A stretch of 64,000 bases of DNA, from NCBI RefSeq assembly GCF_000224145.3, contig NC_020176.2, positions 4,728,285 to 4,792,284 of the forward strand, written 5' to 3'. The position numbers were made by a program, and so were the translations under genes. A model generated the notes under the pieces. That model worked only from the letters and a program-made list of their open reading frames with translations. It was not told the origin of the DNA and did no database searches. Each line of letters begins with the position of its first letter. Within the stretch, counting starts at the first letter, position 1. Of this stretch, positions 24,201 to 40,019 are shown piece after piece. The stretch comes from Ciona intestinalis (taxonomy: Eukaryota > Chordata > Ascidiacea > Phlebobranchia > Cionidae).

Positions 24201-25184
24201 TTTATCGGCCTATACCACATATTTACCTTGCCTACTGACACTAATTTTCTAAATATTCTTTGTTGACTACTAAATGGGACAATAAAAGAGAGTGAAGCAT
24301 GTTCCAACTTATCCCCCCATGCCTTATAGTTGCTCAGCCTTCGGCCTAAATTTTAACTTAGGCCGCCTTCCCTACCAACACTACTACAGCTCTGAGTGCA
24401 GAATTGGCGACACGCCCATCAACGTTGTTGATAGCGGTTCATATAGGGCTGTAGCACAAACGCGGCTTCGGCGGAAATCCAGTCACCGCTTGATTAAGAC
24501 TTGCAAACAATGCTTTGAAACCGAGGTTTAATTACGCGCCAATATATAACTGCCCGCGGTTTGGATAAATATGAAGAAAACACGGACCAACATGACTGTT
24601 AGCAAGCTGGTATAGAATAAATCAATAGAAGCAGTCTAACATTTATCCCGATTTGATTTTCCACAAGCATTCGTGAATATCTAATTTGCCGTAATACTAA
24701 ACCTTTGTTGTTTTAGTAAACGTCTTTTTACCAGAAGACACAAGTTGTATTGGATCTTTTTTTACCAAATGATCACTTTGATTACATTATGCTTGGTAAA
24801 GCAATAGCAAGCATGTTGTTTTCAGGTTAAAAATAACATTAAACTCATAAGTTTGCTTGGGAATCCTAAGCTTGTTTACGAAGTAGATTAAAAAACGCCG
24901 TCAGCACAATACTTATTAATAACTGTTACGTCACAAACACGTTAATACGGCGCACGAATTGTTACGTCACAATGCAATAGATTGAAAGACGCGAATACGT
25001 GACTTATTCTATAGAATACGTGACGCGTTGCGTTGGTATGCGAAGTCAAGCGTGAACAAAAGTAAGCTTTACCCCCACACCCATAAATCAACTCAACCGT
25101 GACGATCCCTTTGAATTGGGTGAACAGGGGGTAATCTATAGCGTAAAGATGGACGTATTATATTCCAGTATATTGGATGTATGT

Positions 25185-25400
25185 GACTTATTTATCCTCG
25201 CATAGCGGGCAAAGACAATTTTTATAACACGTGTTATAGCACATGTATTGTTTCATACACCTCGTGTTTGCTTACGTCTTACGAGTTACCACGTACATAA
25301 CTTATTTATCCTCGCATGGGGCAACGGACGGTCGGTATAACACGGATGTTATTTTTTATACACCTCGTGTCCGCTCACGAATAACCACGTTTGTAACTTT
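25185..25400. repeat. GTAAC-type dispersed repeat, head-to-tail dimer
   Basis: Two units in the orientation ACTTATTTATCCTCGCAT ... TTTCATACACCTCGTG ... AGTTACCACGT, joined at a GTACATAACTTATTTATCC junction near 25293. Confidence 0.7.
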
Positions 25401-25941
25401 GTAGGCGATTGTTTTTATACGTTACGTCGTTTCACCCGCTTTATTATGTTAAGGACAGAATGAGTGTTGAATCAATGGCATGCATAAAAATGTCATGATA
25501 TAAGTTACCTTCATTCATGATTCGACACCGTTTAAATTGCGAACAAATTACGTCATTTTACCGCACTACATATACAATAGATTATGATATTATATGACCA
25601 TGACGTAACTGAAAAGTCAAGTATATGTTGTACGTCATACCCTGCGGGCATTTAAAGTCTAATGACTGGCCACTACGAAAAATAAACTTATTATTTCTAG
25701 TAGAATTGCAACACCTGCTTATCAACATTATATTTCATACGTACGCTAACATTTATTACATAGTAGCAAGCGGTATAAAAATATAAAACATGTGTCTAAA
25801 ATATCTACGCTAGGAGTGCTATGTGACGTCACAATGCGGTTTTCGAATCGCGATTCAACTCTGGACCTTTATGAATACTGGAATCAACTTTTAACTGAAA
25901 TAATTTCAACTACGATTGGTTTCTTTCGTTGCTGGGCGTTT

Positions 25942-33473
<7,532 letters not shown>

Positions 33474-34110
33474 TATGACGATTTCTGGGGTGGAATTGCT
33501 TAATATATTGTGTATTTAGGACTTTTAGACAGGGTGACGGTAAAACTATCAAAATAATAAGATAAAGTTTTAAAAAACGTAAACAAAACTGCGGAATGGG
33601 CTAAACCGCAAAAAAAACGTTACTACAAACCAGAAACATCCCTAAACGATAGCCCTATTCATATATTAAAAAAAAATACAGATAACTGGACAGAGATAAG
33701 CCTAATAGGTCGGTTGTAGCTAAAATAACTCCGTTAATCTAAAACTACACGACCGCCCGCCTATATATTGAAATCTCCAAGGAAACAAATCAACAAACCA
33801 TAAATCAACCAATCTTTATTTCAAGCTGTTCGCTATTTCTAATTCAAGCTGTTCTGAATTTAATTGGGGAGTTTTGAACTATTACACAAAAAGGTAAAAA
33901 AATATTTTCTACTTTTTTATCATTTAATTGAGTTTTAAAACTGCATGCTGACAATTGAAGAAAATATGATTGAGAAGAAAAAACTTTTTGTGGTCAAAAT
34001 AACTTTGATTTTGAACCAAATATTTCAAAAAGACATAAAAATACAAAATATTTGAAGCACAAAAAGTCCGACACATATAGAGCAGCTGATAGACAGCAAG
34101 CAAAAATAAT
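33474..34110. other. Intergenic between the DZANK1 start and the TP53RK end
   Basis: AT-rich sequence containing the DZANK1 promoter region and the TP53RK 3' flank. No conserved open frame or repeat family is recognised. Confidence 0.5.
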
Positions 34111-34800
34111 CTAACCAATCATTGTTCTTTTCCGCCCCCTCATTCTAACTTCCTCAAACTTTTTAAAAACTGGTTCACAATTTTTGGAAAACGATTTATA
34201 AGATTGTAAAAGTTTTTCAAATAAATCTTCAGAATCGGGATGGGAACTTAAAAACGCACGCTCTAGAACATAAAGATCAACGCCTTTGTCTTCTGCTAAA
34301 GAGGAAGACTGACTCAACCCAAAGTCAATCATGTAAATAATGGGACCATCATTTTGATTGGATGTTTTCAAAATCATATTTGAAGTGGTAAGGTCTCCAT
34401 GTATGATATCTGCATTATGCATCTTTGCAAGAATTTCTCCAATTTTTTCAACACCGCAAACTACTTCATCAGAAAGTTTTTTCTGTGAATTATTAGAAAT
34501 GAAATCCTTCATCGTACAGCCAGGTATTTCTTCCATGAAGATAACACTCCCAACTAAATCAGTGAAGTAAATAGCAGGAGTAGCGATCCCAGCCTTCCTA
34601 CACCTCTGTAATGCTCGGACTTCTTGTGTCAACCTCTTTTTTGTCAATTTTTCATCAATTTCTGGAAGCCGATATTTCTTTGGAAATCTCTCCTTCACAA
34701 TGCAGTTTCTCCCAAGAAACTCTCCTTTGTAAACCTTGGCTTCAGCTCCCTGCTTTATCAGTTCAAGGTCATGGCAGTAGGCTGCTTTCTTTGCCTCCAT
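34111..34800 (-). CDS. TP53RK: EKC/KEOPS complex kinase/ATPase TP53RK (PRPK, Bud32), intronless, 229 aa
   Basis: A small atypical protein kinase/ATPase of the KEOPS complex, which makes N6-threonylcarbamoyl-adenosine in tRNA. LELIKQGAEAKVYKGEFLG is the glycine-poor nucleotide loop. The catalytic-loop motif HGDLTTSNM and DFGLS (metal-binding) are intact, as is EDKGVDLYVLERAFLSSHP. The C-terminal RMRGRKRTMIG is the conserved Bud32 tail. The start at 34800 is chosen because AAAATGG is the best Kozak context and its peptide leads straight into the conserved core. The frame stays open upstream, first to an ATG at 34827 and then through a MITE (34846-34962) to a GTG; the MITE-derived part is not expected to be translated. 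It is divergent from SEC61G. Confidence 0.96.
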   Translation of the reverse strand: MEAKKAAYCHDLELIKQGAEAKVYKGEFLGRNCIVKERFPKKYRLPEIDEKLTKKRLTQEVRALQRCRKAGIATPAIYFTDLVGSVIFMEEIPGCTMKDFISNNSQKKLSDEVVCGVEKIGEILAKMHNADIIHGDLTTSNMILKTSNQNDGPIIYMIDFGLSQSSSLAEDKGVDLYVLERAFLSSHPDSEDLFEKLLQSYKSFSKNCEPVFKKFEEVRMRGRKRTMIG

Positions 34801-35411
34801 TTTGTGGTTCTGTGTGATTATTTGCATTTGTTTAAAAGATTTGACGGTGCTAGTAAAGAATCTTCCCTCCACGTTATTTGCTAACCACTATAACAACTAA
34901 CCCCCTAACCTAGGGTTAGTGGTTAGCAAATAAGGTGGGGGGAAAGATTCTTCACTAGCACCGATTTGACATTAAAAAAAGGAAACCTTTAAAAGTCTTA
35001 ACATATGTTGTGTAGCAAGAAAGTGTTGAATATTAATTTCATGTTAATTTTGAAATTGGAAAATGGCCATTTTCATGTTATAGAAGTTGTACTAGTACAC
35101 CAAAAAAACATGACGATTGAGCACGTGACTTTTGATTTAAACGTAAATAACTAATAAACTGTTTCGCGATTAATAAATAAAATGTTAGAACACTCTTACC
35201 TGTCAAGCGATGTTGGTTTGATGAGAATGTATTCGATTTATTACGTCATTGCGATTTCTATGGATATCGATATTCGTTACGCTTCGGCGCTGATGACGTA
35301 ACCGCTTGTGTTACGTGTACAAGCAACTTCTATTTCGTCACAAAACAAAACGCGAAGTCGCATCTTCATTATTGCTTTGCTATCTCGAAGACACGACACA
35401 AGAAATCAAAG
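34801..35411. promoter_or_regulatory. Divergent promoter region TP53RK / SEC61G
   Basis: The 611 bp between the two start codons hold a hAT-like MITE near TP53RK (34846-34962) and two CRE/UPRE-type cores nearer SEC61G: TTACGTCA at 35241-35248 and TGACGTAA at 35294-35301. No TATA box is obvious on either side, as is common for housekeeping pairs. Confidence 0.5.
34846..34962. mobile_element. hAT-like MITE copy 1 with 8-bp target duplication
   Basis: A 117-bp foldback element. It starts GGTGCTAGTAAAGAATCTTC and ends with the inverse, AAGATTCTTCACTAGCACC. A second inverted pair, TTATTTGCTAACCACTA / TAGTGGTTAGCAAATAA, extends the arms nearly to the centre. It is flanked by GATTTGAC on both sides (34838-34845 and 34963-34970). 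An 8-bp duplication is the hAT hallmark. It lies 45 bp upstream of the TP53RK ATG. Confidence 0.9.
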
Positions 35412-35618
35412 ATGGATCAAGTAATGGCATGGGTTGAACCTGGGAAACAATTCGCAAAGGATTCTATTCGGCTTGTAAAGAGATGTACGAAGCCCGACAG
35501 AAAGGAATTCCAAAAGATCGCGGTTGCTACCGCTATTGGATTCGCAATAATGGGATTTATCGGTTTCTTCGTCAAACTGATCCATATCCCAATCAACAAC
35601 ATTATCGTGGGAAGTTAA
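35412..35618 (+). CDS. SEC61G: Sec61 translocon gamma subunit, intronless, 68 aa
   Basis: The small tail-anchored subunit of the ER protein-conducting channel (with SEC61A and SEC61B). [37 protein letters not shown] and [16 protein letters not shown] match metazoan SEC61G along the entire 68-residue length, with one C-terminal membrane helix ([18 protein letters not shown]). The start is the first Met and fits the family exactly. AATAAA-type signals lie downstream, for example near 36200. Overlapping frames on both strands are shadows. Confidence 0.97.
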   Translation: MDQVMAWVEPGKQFAKDSIRLVKRCTKPDRKEFQKIAVATAIGFAIMGFIGFFVKLIHIPINNIIVGS

Positions 35619-36326
35619 GAAAAACAAACAAAATGGATTATGTTTCAATTTGTGCAAATATTTTGAAGTGATTGGTAAAAGTAGACTTTTGGTGTTTTTA
35701 ATGTTTCGTTTGGTAAATTTCGGAAATTATAAGTTTAATACCAAACTACTGCGAATGTTGTAAGATACCAATCGCTATAGAACTGTTTTTTTTTCACTTG
35801 TGCGCAAGAACTTAAAAATCATTTTTAAAATTCTGTTTTACTTTTGCAATACAAAGAGTTATAACATCAAGTGTTTTTACGAAAGCAGCAAATTAAAATC
35901 ATCTAAAGATTACATAAAACATAAATACTTGTTAATTTCAACTAAGTACAATGCTTAAAACACAGATAATCCTAAGTTTTAAAATAATAATTTCTAACGG
36001 TTTTTTAACATACTGGTATAGATGGTCCAATATTATATGTACTAAATCGAAACAATTGCAACTTTAGTTTAGTTGTTGGTGTGGTAAAGCAAGTGGGGAA
36101 ATTAACATCTGTACTCCAGTGTCACAGTGGTAATCTCAATAAACCAATGTAGTCTTAAATTCAACATCTTGTAGTCTTAAATTTAACAGCTTCGAAAGTG
36201 AATAAAAATAACGCATGCATAAAAGTTGAGATTAAAAATGTTTTGTTAAAACCTAAAAAGTTTGACAAATGGAGCGGAAAATTAAAAACAAACTAAAAAC
36301 ATTATTTTAAAATAAGTTAAAAACAT
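35619..36326. other. Convergent intergenic region, 3' flanks of SEC61G and TMEM259
   Basis: AT-rich sequence with no gene. It is the 3' flank of both convergent genes; poly(A)-type signals are present on the plus strand. Confidence 0.5.
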
Positions 36327-38366
36327 TTAAACAAGAAATTTATGAACTTCCATTGGCTGCAAACTAAGCCCTGGTGATAAATTGTTATGCACGACCACAG
36401 CAAGTAATGATAAGCCTACAGCGGAGAGCAAGCACGCTACAGCTATTTTAAAAACTGATTTACCAAACACATAACGGACAATGTTTTGTGGGGAATGAAT
36501 TAAAAACTCCCGGATGTCAGTCAAAGGTAGCAGTAAGGACAATTTTCTTGTAGTGTTTTCAGATACTGAAAGGTTTAGGATGTCGTTCAAGTCAATATCT
36601 TGCCCATCATGTAAATCTGGCAACACTGGATTATTAGGCTGGTCCAAAGGTTCTGTTGGAGGTGCGTGTGGTTGATCATCTGCTGGGGTGGGAGGGGTGT
36701 TCTGTGCGTTTCCATCTCGGTTGTTTCCGTTGTTATTGTTGTTAGAGTTATCCGTACTATGTTGTCTGTTACGTTCGTTGAGGGCAAGTATCTGCCTGTG
36801 GATGGCTGGTAGCTCGTAATGGTGGAGAAAATACAGCATGGAATGAAGAATTAGGAGCCAAGAAGTGAATAACGCAAGTTTGCTGTACTGTCCGTTGAAT
36901 CTATAGTGGTAGATGTAAAATGAGAAGTGATAGAGATAGAAGAAACGAACCCAGTGTCTTCTGCCTACCATTGTGTGAAGGCAGATGACGTCAAACTGGT
37001 CAGCCGCCCATATGATTAAAATAACATAAAAAGCAACGGTAGAATCATGGAAGAACTCTGTCATTATTTCTTCCATGCCAACTAATGCAAGTATAATGGT
37101 AAGCATGGGAGCTGCAGGAAAAGCAAGTCGTGTGTCTGTGTCTAACAGTCGAAGTACTTCAACCATAAACATGAATATTTGATGGTACGAGTAGCGTAGA
37201 AGCATCGTTACTATGAGAGTGAACACTATCATTGCTGAGAATGCGATTATAACCGATGCATGGTTAACCCAAAGTGTGACAAATCTAAAGTATTCCCCTG
37301 TCACAAGGTTTCGTAAATATCCTTGAGAATTATCTTTTTCGGCCAATTTCTTGATGCTTGTCATCAAATAATCATCATACCCAAGAAACGTCTCCAACAT
37401 AAACTTCTTGAGGCCACTCCCAAAACACTGGTCTTTATCTGGATTTAAATTTACTACAAGAGTTGGAATGGCAAGCACACTTCGTGCTTCTGATGATAAA
37501 CGCAAATAGCCAAACTCGGAGCTATATTCAATCGCGTAGTAACTCCTTATTGGTGATGGTTCAAATGGACTGAACACTGTTTCAAAGTTATCTCCAACAA
37601 TAAACTCATCATCTATAAAACTTCCACCATCTTGGTCTCTTGTTTGAACCATAGTCATATGAGGCATCACTGAAGCAAGTTTCTTTAAAATTGAGAGTTT
37701 AAAATCCTCTACATATTCGTCAACCAGGACTGGACATTTTCTATCAAATAACCCAAATATTCTCATGGCCTCTAGTTTGGCAGTATTTGGAGTTTTGTCC
37801 TTTGATTGGTGATCTAGGTTTTGAATTGCGAATGGATATTTTTGAAATAAGTCAGCCTGCCATTGCTTTAAATTAGAAAGTTGATTATTCTGTATTGGAA
37901 CTGTGTATTCGTACTCCATGTTATAGCCAGTGGATTGCACCGACATTTTCGAATCATCGAGATGTTGGCTCGAAAAATAAAGTTTATAGTTTGGTAAACT
38001 TTCATTGTATGAAACCTGGGCCCTAAGAATCCCATTTCTTGGCCAAATGTCACTCACATGGTTAAGACAGTCGCTTGTGCTCCGAACGAGTGCAAAATGA
38101 ATGTAAATAAGCAGAGATAACATTCCTAATGCGTTCATCAGCGTGAAGAATTCAATAAGTCGCCGTGAAACAGGTTTAAAATATCTTGTATACCTCATAG
38201 TGAGGTTTAAAAATAAGTAATGCATAAAAACACCCTCACGATTATAAAGGTTAAAATTGTTCACATTTCTTGTGTGTATTCTTGGCAATGGCTGTGGAGG
38301 TGAGTTATCAGATGTTCTTCCATCTGTGTTTGATGCCTGTTCACTTTGAACTCCATTGTCAGCCAT
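36327..38366 (-). CDS. TMEM259: Membralin, intronless, 679 aa
   Basis: A multipass ER membrane protein that, with RNF185 and TMUB1/2, forms an ER-associated degradation ligase complex. A disordered N-terminus precedes FNLYNREGVFMHYLFLNLTM and RRLIEFFTLMNAL (first membrane helix). A long lumenal part then runs from CLNHVSDIWPRNGILRAQV to DQCFGSGLKKFMLETFLGY. The membralin core follows: LVTGEYFRFVTLWVNHASV, LLRYSYHQIFMFMVEVLR, FPAAPMLTIILALVGMEE, WAADQFDVICLHT, and FYIYHYRFNGQYSKLALFT. The C-terminal half is low-complexity (Asn, Pro) and ends with an additional hydrophobic segment (KIAVACLLSAVGLSLLAVVV) that I do not associate with the human protein. A single coding exon is unusual, since the human gene is multi-exon. 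Confidence 0.96.
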   Translation of the reverse strand: MADNGVQSEQASNTDGRTSDNSPPQPLPRIHTRNVNNFNLYNREGVFMHYLFLNLTMRYTRYFKPVSRRLIEFFTLMNALGMLSLLIYIHFALVRSTSDCLNHVSDIWPRNGILRAQVSYNESLPNYKLYFSSQHLDDSKMSVQSTGYNMEYEYTVPIQNNQLSNLKQWQADLFQKYPFAIQNLDHQSKDKTPNTAKLEAMRIFGLFDRKCPVLVDEYVEDFKLSILKKLASVMPHMTMVQTRDQDGGSFIDDEFIVGDNFETVFSPFEPSPIRSYYAIEYSSEFGYLRLSSEARSVLAIPTLVVNLNPDKDQCFGSGLKKFMLETFLGYDDYLMTSIKKLAEKDNSQGYLRNLVTGEYFRFVTLWVNHASVIIAFSAMIVFTLIVTMLLRYSYHQIFMFMVEVLRLLDTDTRLAFPAAPMLTIILALVGMEEIMTEFFHDSTVAFYVILIIWAADQFDVICLHTMVGRRHWVRFFYLYHFSFYIYHYRFNGQYSKLALFTSWLLILHSMLYFLHHYELPAIHRQILALNERNRQHSTDNSNNNNNGNNRDGNAQNTPPTPADDQPHAPPTEPLDQPNNPVLPDLHDGQDIDLNDILNLSVSENTTRKLSLLLPLTDIREFLIHSPQNIVRYVFGKSVFKIAVACLLSAVGLSLLAVVVHNNLSPGLSLQPMEVHKFLV

Positions 38367-40019
38367 ATTAATTTAAACACAAGTAATTTACCTAAATATT
38401 AACTCTATCTAATACAAAACGTGAAAATAATGTTAATAGAGTTCTGTACAAATTAATTTATTTCACACAACTACTGGCTACAATATCTTTACCTACGACA
38501 GTTTTTCATTAAAACCTATATAATTACTTGCGCAAGAGTATTTATCACAACGTAATATAATATAAAACGGTCAAGTCTCGTCTATATCGTAACAACGGAA
38601 CTACAATTAATAATTAGTATTTATAGTAAAGATATAATAAAAGTATCCGTAATCCTATTAGTACCGCAAGCCTTATGCTGTAAACAACAAACTACAAACC
38701 GAGTTCATGCGATAACTGCGGCGAAAAGAAACAAAAATTTGCTTTGACCGTGGACTTAATCGTGACACTCACAGCCATAATTTTGTCCCTAAATTTCGGC
38801 AATTTTGTAATTTTTAGAAATAAGATATCAATGGTTAATTTGGGGCAGTGTCTAATATTAAATGTTTGCAGTTTAAATGTAAACAATAACCTGTAATATT
38901 GAAAAACGTTGGCAAAACACTGTGAGTGTGATGATAAAGTGCAAATAATAAAAACATCTTGCTCACTGGAGCAAATCTCATAGAAATCATATTTTATTTC
39001 ATTCTCAAAACAAACGGAGGCGTACCTCGTGCAAATATTGTTTCTACGTTCGATGTTTTGGAGTATATCTCGTCTGTAAACGCTACAATAGCTGTGTCAG
39101 CTTAAGCATTGACGAGCGAAGGTATGTTGGGTGCTAGTGAAGAATCTTGCCCCCCCCCCACCTTATTTGCTAACCACTAACCCCTATATAACCACTAACT
39201 ACTAAACCTAGGGGTTAGTGGTTAGCAAATAAGGTGGGGGGAAGACTCTTCACTAGCACCGTATGTTGCTGTACTTACACTTGTGAATTTCATTAATTAA
39301 TATTCAAATATTTGCAGGTTTTTCACAAGCCGCGATTTCATCAACTTTACGTTTCATAACGAAGGATAATCGAGTTAATTGTAGGTAAGTCTCCTAACTA
39401 TGTTAGGCCTAACTTATTATATAGTGACACCCATTCAAAACCATTAACAGCATAATTCCATTCTGCCATAATAATTTTGTACTTGGGGGGTATTTTATTT
39501 AGAAAAAATAAACTAAGGATTGCTGGGATACTGACCATACATTGGGTGTTTTACGTAATGTCAGCCAAATAGAATGTGATGATAAGCAAGTTATTTATTC
39601 TTAATAGTTACAGTGCTTTTATTTACAGTGAATACATTCAAAGAGTTTTTGCGGTATCTCTACTGATTTACCAATGTCAACGAATTATACTCACATCAGC
39701 CTATGAACATAACAAGGTATTGTTCAATGTTATTTTATTAGAAAAATAAACAATACCATATGCGGTTTGGTTTGTTTATTAGACTCGCGTTCGCATTTTA
39801 ATAACGAACCTAGTAAAAATGTTTTATATGCTGGGGTGCTGTAATGGTGTAGGGGGGGCCCCCCCACAAACTGTATGAAACAAAACACCTTTACAATAAT
39901 AACTGTCATTGTCCTGCCAAGTGAGGATAAACAGTTTTTATTTATTCACTTGTGTTTTTAAATTCTATGTATTGTACATGCTTTCTAAGCTCTTGGGTAT
40001 TTGATTGACAGGTAACAGC
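38367..40019. promoter_or_regulatory. Divergent region TMEM259 / SZT2 with the SZT2 5' leader
   Basis: No gene is recognised. The right edge has an acceptor (TTTGATTGACAG, ending 40011) eight nt before the SZT2 ATG. A consensus donor (TGTAG|GTAAGT) follows 39384. This gives a possible 5'-UTR intron 39385-40011; alternatively the acceptor receives a spliced leader. A diverged GTAAC-type repeat lies at about 39850-39930. Confidence 0.5.
39130..39260. mobile_element. hAT-like MITE copy 2 with 8-bp target duplication
   Basis: 131 bp, with the same ends as copy 1 (GGTGCTAGTGAAGAATCTTG ... AGACTCTTCACTAGCACC) and the same inner arms. It is flanked by GTATGTTG at 39122-39129 and 39261-39268. A poly-C/poly-G pair inside each arm makes the foldback almost perfect. 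It lies about 125 bp upstream of the putative SZT2 5' UTR donor. Confidence 0.92.

Larger units (their letters stand above)
22744..25941. other. Intergenic, repeat-rich, no gene recognised
   Basis: A 3.2-kb stretch between microprotein 3 and the DZANK1 3' end. It has a MITE right half (23360-23522), a full but diverged MITE (24025-24200), a partial one (24240-24320), and a GTAAC-type dimer (25185-25400). A 79-codon plus-strand frame at 24292-24531 begins inside MITE sequence and has no recognisable feature. A GC-rich palindromic spot (CGCCCGGGCC / CCCGGGCG) lies at about 23785-23832. Confidence 0.5.

Noticed and set aside
24292-24531. 79-codon plus-strand frame
   Set aside because: It starts inside a MITE fragment, has no homology I recognise and no flanking splice signals.
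34801-34872. TP53RK starting at the GTG at 34872
   Set aside because: The upstream residues come from a MITE and no ATG is present there; the ATG at 34800 has the best context and leads straight into the conserved kinase core.
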